Assembly: GCA_021186555.1 (NCBI GenBank)
Contig: JAJKFL010000014.1
Span: forward strand, 37,492,698-37,556,697
From: Reticulitermes speratus
Lineage: Eukaryota > Arthropoda > Insecta > Blattodea > Rhinotermitidae
DNA: 64,000 nt
Direction: 5' to 3'
Positions within the stretch are counted from its first letter, which is position 1. Each line of letters opens with the position of its first letter. A program made the position numbers and the translations under genes. Shown piece by piece: positions 23,118-35,670 of this stretch. The notes beneath the pieces are model-generated. The model ran no database searches. It had not been told where the DNA came from and saw only the letters and a list, made by a program, of their open reading frames with translations.

Positions 23118-23641
23118 CAGTGTGTCCACAAAGTCCCATCGGGGTTTTGAAAAATTGTGGCGCGCAAACAAATTGAGCTAGCCACATGCGGTTTGCGGCA
23201 GATTACAGTGAAACTCGGGAAGTTTTTTACTGACCTCAGTAGACCTCGATGTGGGCTCCCTTGGTAGCACGGAGAATGTCCAGACGATATTCGAGCTCTT
23301 GCCATGTTCTGTGGAGCATGTCCGCTGGAATAGCCGAGATCTCATTCCTGATACGGGTCTTCAGGTCATCAAGTCATCTGTTGGCGGAAAAAAAAAAAAC
23401 TTCCAGAGTTTCACTGTAATCTGCCGCAAACCGCATGTTGCTAGCTCAATTTGTTTGCGCGCCACAATTTTTCAAAACCCCGAAGGGACTTTGTGGACAC
23501 CGCTGGAATAGCCGAGATCGCATTCCTGATACGGGTCTTCCAGAGTTTCACTGTAATCTACCGCAAACCGAATGTGTCTAGCTCAGTTTGTTTGCGCGCC
23601 ACAATTTTTCAAAACCCCGAAGGGACTTTGTGGACACACTG
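23118..23641 (-). mobile_element. Mariner/DUF4817-type element, internally deleted
   Basis: Ends CAGTGTGTCCACAAAGTCC and its inverse are flanked by TA (23116-23117 and 23642-23643). TIRs run for about 100 bp. The minus strand from about 23375 to 23239 encodes the transposase C-terminus: LKTRIRNEISAIPADMLHR then WQELEYRLDILRATKGAHIE and a stop. The DDE core and N-terminus are gone. The right end is tripled: the roughly 100-bp TIR segment at 23397-23497 is repeated directly at 23537-23637, separated by a copy of the C-terminal coding piece. Confidence 0.88.
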
Positions 23642-23739
23642 TACAATAAAAGCTTTAAGAGTGAGTTTTTCGTATCAAAACAAAGAAAAAAGTCCATATT
23701 AACATATGTCCGGAAATGAGCGGTTTTTAAAGTTTTTTT

Positions 23740-24195
23740 TTGAAAGATTACATTCAACAATAAATACCTTAAGTATGTAATATTTTCATATGTTTATTGT
23801 CCGACGAATGTACAATTTCATTCACTATTAATTTGTGTAACAGTGCTACATGTTTCGAACCTTATCCCGGTTCATCATCAGGGACTTCAGTATTTCAAAT
23901 TACACTGTTTTTTTTACATCAATGGTACAATTTATACACTGGTTAAAATTGTAAAAAACTGAATAATATATCAATTTGTATGAATTTTTTTTACAATCAA
24001 GTTATACATTGTTAAAATGATAAAAAGTGCTATATAGTAGTTGTTTGTTTCGATGTTACAAATCAGGTTATACACAGGTTTTAAATGTTAAATTTTGAAT
24101 AGTCTTGTCTGTTATTTTACCCTGAAAAATAACAAATATTTAAGAAAAATTTATGGTCTCATTCAATTTATTTAATATTGTATTCACCGTGCACC
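23740..24195 (-). mobile_element. Penelope-like terminal repeat with hammerhead
   Basis: Contains the intact hammerhead at 23842-23886. The segment to its left (mirrored TTGTACATTCGTCGGACAAT) corresponds to the TTTGTGCATTTGTTGG flank of other copies. CACCGTGCA at 24186 matches the end motif seen at 45020 and 56847. No RT frame. Confidence 0.55.
23842..23886 (-). ncRNA. Hammerhead-type ribozyme, intact core
   Basis: On the minus strand: core CTGATGA, stem II GAACC/GGTTC (5 bp), GAAA, palindromic stem III ACATGT, cleavage-step A, helix I AGTCC with GCACT (4 of 5 pairs). All invariant core residues are present. Confidence 0.75.
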
Positions 24196-24496
24196 TATAC
24201 AAAAAGAAAGCTTTTCTAAACAAACAACTTTAAGAAACAAACCTAGCATGCGCTAACTATTGGCAAAAAGCATGGTATTGCATTCAAACTTTAGAATATC
24301 AAAAACTTCAAAAAATGAATGAAACATTATATAACAATCTAAACAAAAAAAAAATTGGTTTTAATTTTAAGTCTCATTCAAGTTAATGTGATTTTTTAGT
24401 TAGTAGGTAGAACGTAAGTTGAAGTAGTCAACGTTGTACATCCCTGTATATTGGAGTTGGTAGGTTGACTATTGAGTGGTGAGGACTGTACTGGCT

Positions 24497-24618
24497 ATCG
24501 ACTTACAACTGACATAATGCCTTTATGATGCTTGTTCCCAATTTAATAACTGTCGAGTGCTTATTGTTTTGTAAAGTCACAATTCACAACAAATGGTCAA
24601 AATATTTTCTACCTTAAT
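24497..24618 (+). repeat. Unnamed dispersed repeat, copy 1
   Basis: Shares CTTACAACTGACATAATGC and CACAACAAATGGTCAAAATA with the minus strand of 50155-50275. The two copies are inverted relative to each other and clearly diverged. Nature unknown. Confidence 0.65.
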
Positions 24619-24954
24619 CAATCCACGCACGAACACGTCTGATCATGGAGTTTCGCACCCCTTTAGAAATTTCGGGGCGGTTGCTAATGTTTTGACAAAC
24701 ACAAAAAATGCGTTGGTGAAGTGCCTCTCCATTTTTATTTGAAACTGAATACCCTAGTGGTTTAAAGTGTCTTCACAGCCAAAAGTCTAAAGGTATTTAT
24801 TGTTGCATCTAATCTTTCAATTAAACTCGAAACCCACTAATTTCTAGACATATGTTCATACGAAATTTTCCTTGTTTCGGCGTGGGAAACCCACTACTGA
24901 AATTTGTCCAAGAAATTTAAATACACTCCGTAGATATATCGTTTCGGTCGCACT

Positions 24955-25140
24955 ATGGCCCTGGGGTCGACTCAGCCTCTAACAGAAATGAGTACCAGAA
25001 ATCTTTCCTGGGGGGTAAAGGCGGCCGGTGCGTAGGGCTGACAACCTTACCACCTTCAAGTGCCTATTGTCTAAAAACCTGGGAGCCTCAGCCTGCTGGA
25101 ACCCTAAGGGCCTGCCAAGGCCTGTAATGGGACCACTTTA
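24955..25140 (+). mobile_element. SINE-C, 5' truncated
   Basis: Starts inside the body (CACTATGGCCCTGGGGTCG) and ends GGCCTGCCAAGGCCTGTAAT, then TTTACCTTACC. The tRNA head is missing. Confidence 0.85.
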
Positions 25141-25198
25141 CCTTACCTGTATATATATACACATATCTATACGCAATGCACATCTTGTCAAAACCTAG

Positions 25199-25200
<2 letters not shown>

Positions 25201-25239
<39 letters not shown>
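25201..25239 (+). repeat. (AAT)n microsatellite
   Basis: About 13 units of TAA/AAT. Similar shorter tracts lie at 26470-26500 and 50031-50060. Confidence 0.95.
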
Positions 25240-26806
25240 GTAACGTAAATACAATTATAATCACTTTTGGAGAGAGCTCAAAAGCCGTTTACCGGATAAG
25301 GAGAAAACCAAAACTATTTTCTGGATACAGACAGAGTAATGACAATTAAACGGACAGATGAAAGGGGTGTGAAAGGAATGAAGAAGAACAGAGAAGAAGT
25401 TAAGAATGTTGTAAAGCAACAGAAGAATTAGGTACAGAAAACCGTTTAATGTGAAAAAGTGGGAGATAAACCACTAAAAATGAAAACAAATGCGATGGGA
25501 AAGCAATACTGGAGAGGAGATAGATAAAGGCATGAATTGGATATGAGAAAAGAAGAATTAGATGGTTTTTCCCGTTACTTTTTTTGAAGAGCCATCGCTA
25601 TTCGTACTGTTAATTCTGCTGATGTTGCTAGTATTACAGGGAGTCCAGCTGAACGCGAAGCCCGCTCACAGAATGTATATTTGCAGTGTGTATTATACAC
25701 GTAATACAATTTAGGGCATGTTAGAGCAGGCGTTGGAAATTATTTACAGCAACTCTAAGACATCTTGACACCTGATGAACGAATTATTAAAAACTAGTTG
25801 AAGTTATTTTCTAGAAAGTACTATTACTTTGGGCCTGATTATTTCTTTAATTTCGTTCGCGTTAAGGAGATTATCTGCTGATTAGTACCAGTTACTTTAA
25901 GTATTTACGTGACCACTTGAACAACTTTGTCCATAAAATAAATTAAACATGTATGACCTTATCCACTGTCCACTGCTTCCCAGAACCAGTTACAAAACCG
26001 TACTGTCGCAACAGAGATTTAATTATTTTGTAAATTTGCTTTTTAACGTAGCAGTTATGTGGCTTAAATACACTGATTTCTTGGGACAAGTGTTTTAATA
26101 AATATTTTCGTGAATATGCTTATGAACACACTCTAATATTATCTTATATTCTTTTTCTGAAAGAAAGAAACACGTAGTAATGGCTCATTATTCATTAATA
26201 AGGAAAATGTTATTGGAATTTTTTTTACTATTCAATGGGTCAATTCGGAGAAATTTAACAGGAAGAAAATCGACCTCTGAATTTGCTGCAATGCTTTTTA
26301 AATATTTCTTTCTTACATAGATTTCCACAACAGAAAGCCCTCTGCATCATACTCTACTACAAACACACGAACAACAATTTACGTCAAAAAAGATTTCTCT
26401 GATCACGTTGTCGTGTGCATGGTTTCCGCATTGAAGTAAGCTCTCTGTGTTATTACTAGTACTAAAAGTAATGATAATAATAATAATAATAACAATAAGA
26501 ATAACATCTATGTAGGGCATGAAGACGTACTGGAGAGTGGAATTGTAAACTTCAGCACTAATTACAATGAGTGGTTACATTCCTGGCCGCCTTACCCCTG
26601 CGAAAATAATTCCCGGTGCCCACTGAAAAGGTGGCTAGATGGGCACCAGAGCCAGTCTGGACATTTTTGAAAAGAGAAAGCTCTTGCCCCTGCCGGGAAT
26701 GAAACCACCACGATTCTTTGTTTGCTCAGTCGGTAAAGTAGTCGTCACTACATACACTGTGTTATCCCGACTACCAGTAACACTAGTAATATTAGTTATA
26801 ACAACA
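25240..26806. other. No gene seen
   Basis: AT-rich DNA without supported features. A piece near 26574-26710 (CCTGGCCGCCTTACCCC) hints at a degraded SINE-like fragment but cannot be assigned. Confidence 0.45.
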
Positions 26807-27325
26807 AAGGCAATGTACATATAAACGTAATATTGACGTGCTTTCGCGTAAATATTTTCGTCATTGTAAAGCAATAAGTATTACATATTCTGAGTGTGTG
26901 TCTGTAACCTTAGTTATCCAGCATGCAAAGCGCATGCGCCGTATTATGTTGACATCTGTGGCCTGTCTAGCTCTACCATATTTTTCCACATTATCTCACA
27001 AAAGGCACGAAATTTGAAAAAAAATTTTGAACATAAAATGTGTGTTTTGATTTTCTCTACAACTTTGTCTGAAACATTTCTCATTCTAAGAACAAATCAG
27101 CGGGACATTATCATAAAATGTGCGAAGGTCTTCATATAAATTAGCCGTTAATCCTTCCAGATATTAATTAAACTCGATTTTTCTCGACAGATTTTTGAAA
27201 ACACTCAAATATCAAATTTCATGAAATTCCGTCTAGTGGGAGCAAAGTTCTTCCATGCGGACGGGCGGACAGGCAGAAGGACGTAGGCAGACAGACACGA
27301 CGAAGTTAATAGTCGTTTTTCGCAA
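26807..27325 (+). repeat. Unnamed ~500-bp dispersed repeat, copy 1
   Basis: Homologous in the same orientation to 58693-59185 across the full length, sharing GCAATGTAC at the left end, TTACATATTCTGAGTG, CCATATTTTTCCACATTATC and a right end with CAGACAGACA-type sequence followed by GTCGTTTTTCGCAA. No open frame, no obvious TIR. Both copies begin and end together, which argues for a discrete element. Confidence 0.75.
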
Positions 27326-27613
27326 TTTTGCGATAGGATATAATAATGTTTGGAGGAGGATAAATCATAGGCAACTGGAGGACTGGTACAGTTTCTAAGC
27401 AACGGATATTTCCCTGTATCGTGACGTACATGTCGGCTGTCACACCCAGCTTCCGTCCACTGGATATCGAAGGTACTTTTCTGGAGACAATGTGCAAGTA
27501 ATGCAGACCTGATCAACCTTCTATGCGGTGGGGGACTTTGGGCAAAATTTGGTCTTCATGCGGGCAACATAAAATCAAATACACAGACTAAATGATTAAG
27601 TATACGTCTAATG

Positions 27614-28022
27614 GTCGACCTCGGTGGACTAGTGGTGTTCGCCACTGAACCCAAGGTTCGCGGGTTCGATTCCGACCGAGGTCGATGGATTTTTAAGGAC
27701 GATAAAAATCCGGAGCACAACTTCCTTCGGAGGGGAAGTAAAGCCGTCGGTCCCATGTCGTAGATTTACGGCATGTAAAAAAACCTTACGGGCATGAATA
27801 GAACTAGTAATGCTCGTAAGCAAAATTCAGCGGCCATTTCTCACCCAAGTCTCCTGACTGACTGCCAGATGGCTCTGGCAGTCACATCAGGATTGAGTCG
27901 AACAGCGCGGCCAGTGGGCTGGTCACTCGCTGCCACAAATGCACAAGACCAAGTAACCTCGGAAAGAGGAGGCCCAAGCCTATATATAGGGTTGCCGAGC
28001 AATGGTTATTATTATTATTATA
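27614..28022 (+). mobile_element. SINE-E, full length with (TTA)n tail
   Basis: Head GTCGACCTCGGTGGACTAGT with B box GGGTTCGATTCCG, a body containing AAATCCGGAGCACAACTTCC, CTGCCAGATGGCTCTGGC, and a 3' module GAGGAGGCCCAAGCC, GGTTGCCGAGCAATGG followed by (TTA)n. The 3' module is shared with SINE-A. Confidence 0.9.
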
Positions 28023-28269
28023 CGTATAATGATATGTATGACTTTAGCTGTGTAGTCTTCTATACATCTTACGTAACAACAATATACTGGTAATAATAGG
28101 AAACATTGAACTCAGCTCTTCTGAAACCTAAACATCTGTCGTTGGGTGAGGGGTTTAGACGCTTTGTAGGGTAGTGATGCACAGCGCTTTCTTTAACCGA
28201 GGACATCCTGTTGTGGTCCAACAGCTCATTATATTAAAGGTGTTACAGTCAACATAAATATTCTATATT

Positions 28270-28360
28270 ATAAAAACAATATTTGTTTTTATAATCGTTG
28301 TGTGTTTCAACCTTTCGAGAAAATGTAAAAATATAAAAATGGACGGTGATTGAAACATTT
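28270..28360 (-). mobile_element. Penelope-like terminal relic
   Basis: The minus strand matches 35380-35475 (ATCACCGTCC, TTTTTATATTTT, TCTCG) but the ribozyme core is largely deleted, leaving GGTTGAAACACAC and helix I TCG/CGA. Confidence 0.45.
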
Positions 28361-28568
28361 ATATTCTTATTACTTAGAAAGAAATCTCTTAACTACAAAT
28401 TCCTTTAATTACAACTTTCTTATATTGCACTAATTCCTACCAAAGTTAGCCCGGAATGCATATAACCTAAACGCTCCTTGTATATATAATTTTCTTGTAC
28501 TGTATAAAATTCAATAGTGTTTCGGTCTATTCCCCTTAATTTAATAGTTGTATTTTAGGATATTATAG

Positions 28569-28835
28569 CCGATCCCAGTGGCCGTGCGGTCTAAGGCGTG
28601 GGTCTTCGGCCGCTCGCTTACTGGGATCGTGGGTTTGAATCCCACAGGGGGCATGGATGTCTGTCTGTTGTGAGTGTTGTGTGTTGTCAGGTAGAGGTCT
28701 CTGCGACGAGCTGATCACTCGTCCAGAGGAGTCCTACCGACTGTAGTGTGTCTCAAATGTGTGTGTGATCATGAAACCTCGACGAAACGAGGAGGCCCAG
28801 GCCCATATAGGGCTGTCGAGCCATAGAAAAAAAAA
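28569..28835 (+). mobile_element. SINE-A, full length
   Basis: CCGATCCCAGTGGCCGTGCG head, B box GGGTTTGAATCCC, A body, and CCCATATAGGGCTGTCGAGC then CATAG with an A tail. GATATTATA on both sides supports the TSD. Confidence 0.92.
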
Positions 28836-29420
28836 TTACGATATTATAAAATCAATAGGATCTTCCTAATCGATTTATCAGGACGAAAGTAAATTAGTCT
28901 GTTTTCTTAGTTATGTTGTACTTTTAACATATTAAACCGGATATGATAACCGTGCATGCATAAATATATATTATATTACTTTTCGTCATAATTATGATAT
29001 TAAAAACGTTTGTTTAAATATAATTATGTCCGAGAGTATTATACTTTTTTTCTTGACGATTAAAGTAGGCTATATTGAAGCATTGTCTATACTGATGTTC
29101 TGAATACAAATCTTACTGCAGTACTGAACTGTAAACCGAATTAATACATTGATATAATAAACTTAAAGTACAACATTAAATACCTGCAATTATGTAAAAA
29201 GATTTTTTGTCCGACCTACACTTTCTGCTGCAAAAACTTGCCGTGAGTTCAAAGCAGAGGTCAACGTAATTCACAGTGGATGGCCTTGGGTGGAGTTATG
29301 TAATACATTCAGAACTGACATCTGTTGTTTTATTGTCGTACTATCGTATCAAAAGTTACGTTTTTTCTAGCTGTGGACCTTTCATGTATTAGGTTTCGTT
29401 TCATTTTTTGATGAATATAT

Positions 29421-32400
29421 ATGGCATTATCTTACGGTAATAATACGACTGCCCTTTTTATCACATGTAAGACGTCTATATATATGGCATTATCTTACGG
29501 TAATAATACGACTGCCCTTTTTATCACATGTAAGACGTCTATATATATGGCATTATCTTACGGTAATAATACGACTGCCCTTTTTATCACATGTAAGACG
29601 TCTATATATATGGCATTATCTTACGGTAATAATACGACTGCCCTTTTTATCACATGTAAGACGTCTATATATATGGCATTATCTTACGGTAATAATACGA
29701 CTGCCCTTTTTATCACATGTAAGACGTCTATATATATGGCATTATCTTACGGTAATAATACGACTGCCCTTTTTATCACATGTAAGACGTCTATATATAT
29801 GGCATTATCTTACGGTAATAATACGACTGCCCTTTTTATCACATGTAAGACGTCTATATATATGGCATTATCTTACGGTAATAATACGACTGCCCTTTTT
29901 ATCACATGTAAGACGTCTATATATATGGCATTATCTTACGGTAATAATACGACTGCCCTTTTTATCACATGTAAGACGTCTATATATATGGCATTATCCT
30001 ACGGTATTAATACGACTGCCCTTTTTATCACATGTAAGACGTCTATATATATGGCATTATCTTACGGTAATAATACGACTGCCCTTTTTATCACATGTAA
30101 GACGTCTATATATATGGCATTATCTTACGGTAATAATACGACTGCCCTTTTTATCACATGTAAGACGTCTATATATATGGCATTATCTTACGGTAATAAT
30201 ACGACTGCCCTTTTTATCACATGTAAGACGTCTATATATATGGCATTATCCTACGGTATTAATACGACTGCCCTTTTTATCACATGTAAGACGTCTATAT
30301 ATATGGCATTATCTTACGGTAATAATACGACTGCCCTTTTTATCACATGTAAGACGTCTATATATATGGCATTATCTTACGGTAATAATACGACTGCCCT
30401 TTTTATCACATGTAAGACGTCTATATATATGGCATTATCTTACGGTAATAATACGACTGCCCTTTTTATCACATGTAAGACGTCTATATATATGGCATTA
30501 TCTTACGGTAATAATACGACTGCCCTTTTTATCACATGTAAGACGTCTATATATATGGCATTATCTTACGGTAATAATACGACTGCCCTTTTTATCACAT
30601 GTAAGACGTCTATATATATGGCATTATCCTACGGTATTAACACGACTGCCCTTTTTATCACATGTAAGACGTCTATATATATGGCATTATCCTACGGTAT
30701 TAATACGACTGCCCTTTTTATCACATGTAAGACGTCTATATATATGGCATTATCTTACGGTAATAATACGACTGCCCTTTTTATCACATGTAAGATGTCT
30801 ATATATATGGCATTATCTTACGGTAATAATACGACTGCCCTTTTTATCACATGTAAGACGTCTATATATATGGCATTATCCTACGGTATTAATACGACTG
30901 CCCTTTTTATCACATGTAAGACGTCTATATATATGGCATTATCTTACGGTAATAATACGACTGCCCTTTTTATCACATGTAAGACGTCTATATATATGGC
31001 ATTATCTTACGGTAATAATACGACTGCCCTTTTTATCACATGTAAGACGTCTATATATATGGCATTATCTTACGGTAATAATACGACTGCCCTTTTTATC
31101 ACATGTAAGACGTCTATATATATGGCATTATCTTACGGTAATAATACGACTGCCCTTTTTATCACATGTAAGACGTCTATATATATGGCATTATCTTACG
31201 GTAATAATACGACTGCCCTTTTTATCACATGTAAGACGTCTATATATATGGCATTATCCTACGGTAATAATACGACTGCCCTTTTTATCACATGTAAGAC
31301 GTCTATATATATGGCATTATCTTACGGTAATAATACGACTGCCCTTTTTATCACATGTAAGACGTCTATATATATGGCATTATCTTACGGTAATAATACG
31401 ACTGCCCTTTTTATCACATGTAAGACGTCTATATATATGGCATTATCTTACGGTAATAATACGACTGCCCTTTTTATCACATGTAAGACGTCTATATATA
31501 TGGCATTATCTTACGGTAATAATACGACTGCCCTTTTTATCACATGTAAGACGTCTATATATATGGCATTATCCTACGGTAATAATACGACTGCCCTTTT
31601 TATCACATGTAAGACGTCTATATATATGGCATTATCTTACGGTAATAATACGACTGCCCTTTTTATCACATGTAAGACGTCTATATATATGGCATTATCT
31701 TACGGTAATAATACGACTGCCCTTTTTATCACATGTAAGACGTCTATATATATGGCATTATCTTACGGTAATAATACGACTGCCCTTTTTATCACATGTA
31801 AGACGTCTATATATATGGCATTATCTTACGGTAATAATACGACTGCCCTTTTTATCACATGTAAGACGTCTATATATATGGCATTATCCTACGGTATTAA
31901 TACGACTGCCCTTTTTATCACATGTAAGACGTCTATATATATATGGCATTATCTTACGGTAATAATATGACTGCCCTTTTTATCACATGTAAGACGTCTA
32001 TATATATGGCATTATCTTACGGTAATAATACGACTAGCCTTTTTTATCACATGTAAGACGTCTATATATATGGCATTATCCTACGGTATTAATACGACTG
32101 CCCTTTTTATCACATGTAAGACGTCTATATATATGGCATTATCTTACGGTAATAATACGACTGCCCTTTTTATCACATGTAAGACGTCTATATATATGGC
32201 ATTATCTTACGGTAATAATACGACTGCCCTTTTTATCACATGTAAGACGTCTATATATATGGCATTATCTTACGGTAATATATACGACTGCCCTTTTTAT
32301 CACATGTAAGACGTCTATATATATGGCATTATCCTACGGTATTAATACGACTGCCCTTTTTATCACATGTAAGACGTCTATATATATGGCATTATCCTAC

Positions 32401-34018
32401 GGTAATAATACGACTGCCCTTTTTATCACATGTAAGACGTCTATATATATGGCATTATCCTACGGTAATAATACGACTGCCCTTTTTATCACATGTAAGA
32501 CGTCTATATATATGGCATTATCCTACGGTATTAATACGACTGCCCTTTTTATCACATGTAAGACGTCTATATATATGGCATTATCCTACGGTAATAATAC
32601 GACTGCCCTTTTTATCACATGTAAGACGTCTATATATATGGCATTATCCTACGGTATTAACACGACTGCCCTTTTTATCACATGTAAGACGTCTATATAT
32701 ATGGCATTATCCTACGGTATTAATACGACTGCCCTTTTTATCACATGTAAGACGTCTATATATATGGCATTATCTTACGGTAATAATACGACTGCCCTTT
32801 TTATCACATGTAAGATGTCTATATATATTGGCATTATCTTACGGTAATAATACGACTGCCCTTTTTATCACATGTAAGACGTCTATATATATGGCATTAT
32901 CCTACGGTATTAATACGACTGCCCTTTTTATCACATGTAAGACGTCTATATATATGGCATTATCCTACGGTAATAATACGACTGCCCTTTTTATCACATG
33001 TAAGACGTCTATATATATGGCATTATCCTACGGTATTAATACGACTGCCCTTTTTATCACATGTAAGACGTCTATATATATGGCATTATCCTACGGTAAT
33101 AATACGACTGCCCTTTTTATCACATGTAAGACGTCTATATATATGGCATTATCTTACGGTAATAATACGACTGCCCTTTTTATCACATGTAAGACGTCTA
33201 TTATATATGGCATTATCCTACGGTATTAACACGACTGCCCTTTTTATCACATGTAAGACGTCTATATATATGGCATTATCCTACGGTAATAATACGACTG
33301 CCCTTTTTATCACATGTAAGACGTCTATATATATGGCATTATCCTACGGTATTAACACGACTGCCCTTTTTATCACATGTAAGACGTCTATATAATATGG
33401 CATTATCCTACGGTAATAATACGACTGCCCTTTTTATCACATGTAAGACGTCTATATATATGGCATTATCCTACGGTAATAATACGACTGCCCTTTTTAT
33501 CACATGTAAGACGTCTATATATATGGCATTATCCTACGGTAATAATACGACTGCCCTTTTATCACATGTAAGACGTCTATGTATATGGCATTATCCTACG
33601 GTATTAACACGACTGCCCTTTTTATCACATGTAAGACGTCTATATATATGGCATTATCCTACGGTAATAATACGACTGCCCTTTTATCACATGTAAGACG
33701 TCTATATATATGGCATTATCCTACGGTATTAACACGACTGCCCTTTTTATCACATGTAAGACGTCTATATATATGGCATTATCCTACGGTAATAATACGA
33801 CTGCCCTTTTTATCACATGTAAGACGTCTATATATATGGCATTATCCTACGGTAATAATACGACTGCCCTTTTTATCACATGTAAGACGTCTATATATAT
33901 GGCATTATCCTACGGTAATAATACGACTGCCCTTTTATCACATGTAAGACGTCTATATATATGGCATTATCTTACGGTAATAATACGACTGCCCTTTTAT
34001 CACATGTAAGACGTCTAT
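29421..34018 (+). repeat. Tandem array, 63 bp x ~73
   Basis: The largest structure in the window: about 73 head-to-tail 63-bp units (4.6 kb) with ATGGCATTATCTTACGGTAA near the start and CACATGTAAGACGTC near the end. Because 63 is 21 codons without a stop, one frame stays open for 849 codons (29421-31970), beginning MALSYGNNTTALF in each unit. Two unit types differ at TCT/TCC and AAT/ATT (Asn or Ile). Single-base indels (for example near 31941, 32030, 32281, 32828, 33202, 33392 and 33559) shift the frame without consequence, and no upstream exon, signal peptide or terminal domain is seen. I read it as a non-coding minisatellite. Confidence 0.96.
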
Positions 34019-34616
34019 AATTTCTTCAACGGCCAAATGCACGTTAATACTCGTGAAAGTGTTGGGCGAGTTTGGAATTTGAATTACACTTTTTTAAAGA
34101 GTGGTAATATTCATTTAAACAGTACGTAAAATCCCTTCCATTCTGAACCACACACTTTTTCTTACAATCGGGGCAATTGAGTTGGTAAATTCCGTCCTCA
34201 TTGCACATGTCCTCATTGTTGTTATGTGTGTAAGCTAAACGTTTGGCTTAGTAGAAGGATAAAACGTCCTTTTATACAAATGCAAGCATTTAAATATTAT
34301 TCCTTTAACTTGCTATGTAAATTATATCAAATTTGTGCAGTAAGTTCTGTCTTCAGAACATAAATACACAAAAGGGCTCAATACAGTCTATTTAACACAT
34401 CAATAAAAAGTGAAAAAAAAAAATACTTTCGGACACAATTATATTAAAATACGGCGTTATGTCCTCATTATAAAGAATATAAAGAAAAAACAAGGTGAGC
34501 CTATCCCGGTTTTTATGTTGAAAAATACAACATAAACAAGACTAAGTTACTTTCATCATGATAAAATGATGTGAAAAGATTCTACTGCTTTTATAATACC
34601 CTATAATATCACTATT

Positions 34617-34933
34617 GTCGACCTCGGTGGACTAGTGGTTAGCGTGCTCGCCACTGGACCGAAGGTTCGCGGGTTCGATCCCGACCGATGTCGAGGTGAT
34701 AAAAATCCGGAGCACCACCGGCATGTAAAAGAACCTTACGGGCATGAATAGAACTAGTAATGCTCGTAAGCAAAACACCGGCCATTTCTCACCTAAGTCT
34801 CCTGACTGACTGCCAGATGGCTCTGGCAGTCACATCACTGCCACAAATGCACAAGACCCAGTAACCTCGGAAAGAGGAGGCCCAAGCCCATATAGGGCTG
34901 TCGAGCCATGGTTATTATTATTATTATTATTTA
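34617..34933 (+). mobile_element. SINE-E with exact 15-bp TSD
   Basis: Head GTCGACCTCGGTGGACTAGT, B box GGGTTCGATCCCG, shortened body, 3' module GCCCATATAGGGCTGTCGAG and (TTA)n tail. TATAATATCACTATT flanks both ends (34602-34616 and 34934-34948), fixing the boundaries. Confidence 0.96.
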
Positions 34934-35029
34934 TATAATATCACTATTAATTGACGGAAATAAACCGAAATATCAATTTTTATAAAGCACAAATACATGT
35001 GCTAAAAGCTTTTGAGTTATATATAGCAG

Positions 35030-35285
35030 TCCAGGTCTGGATATCGCAGTAAGTATAGAGACTCGTTACGGGCTGAACGGTCCGGGGTTCGGGCCCCGGT
35101 GGCAGGTCGAGATTTTCCGCCCTGGGGCCTACCCAGCCTCCTATACAATGTGCACCGGGTCTCTTGGCGTTGACCACCCACTGCATTTAGCGCCGAGCTT
35201 AAATCAAGAATAGATCTATACCTGTACTCCCCTCCTGGGCCTTTGTGGCCTGTTACAGAGTGAACTATACCTCTTTACATGTTTA
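35030..35285 (+). mobile_element. SINE-B, internally deleted
   Basis: ACTCGTTACGGGCTGAACGG head end, GGGGTTCGGGCCCCGG B box region, CCCAGCCTCCTATACAATG, GTTGACCACCCAC and the CTGGGCCTTTGTGGCCTGTT tail are in family order with several deletions. Confidence 0.85.
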
Positions 35286-35379
35286 TAGCTCAGGATAACG
35301 TAGGTGAGAGTTAATACAAGAGTATAAAAATGTAATGAAAGAAATTTTTAAAGAACATATCGCTATCATATTATAAAAA

Positions 35380-35475
35380 TTAGGTTTCAACCACCGTCCT
35401 TCTGTATATTTTTATATTTCTCGCCTGATTATGTCCCTTTGCGGCTGAAATATGTAGCGATTATATAAACGAATA
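35380..35475 (+). mobile_element. Penelope-like terminal repeat with hammerhead
   Basis: CCACCGTCC followed by the ribozyme motif and the ACGAATACTAC flank; homologous to the minus strand of 28270-28360. Confidence 0.5.
35421..35460 (+). ncRNA. Hammerhead-type ribozyme (G8U variant)
   Basis: Helix I TCGC/GCGA (4 perfect pairs), core CTGATTA (G8 is U), weak stem II, GAAA, stem III ATATGT (self-pairs with one U-G wobble), cleavage-step A. Confidence 0.5.
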
Positions 35476-35538
35476 CTACTTTTGTAACAAAAAATATTTG
35501 TGTCGATTGTAAAGCCTTTTATATATTTTAGATGCAAC

Positions 35539-35591
35539 GTTCCTCCGAAACGTCGTGAACCACACCCAACGACACGGCGTCATATCCAAAA
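35539..35591 (+). repeat. Penelope-like terminal relic
   Basis: GTTCCTCCGAAACGTCGTG and ACGGCGTCATATCC repeat the order seen at 623-682. Only the GAAAC half of a ribozyme core is visible. Confidence 0.45.
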
Positions 35592-35670
35592 AAAAACCCT
35601 GCGTCTTCTTCATCAGGACATTAAGTGGACTATCTTCTTTTCTGGCGCCTAATATTTTGCTTAGGCAGTT

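Noticed and set aside
29421-31970. 849-codon open frame as a repetitive protein gene
   Set aside because: The frame exists only because the 63-bp unit is a multiple of three without stops. Indels in later units break it freely, variable sites include an Asn/Ile change, and there is no start context, terminal domain or exon structure.
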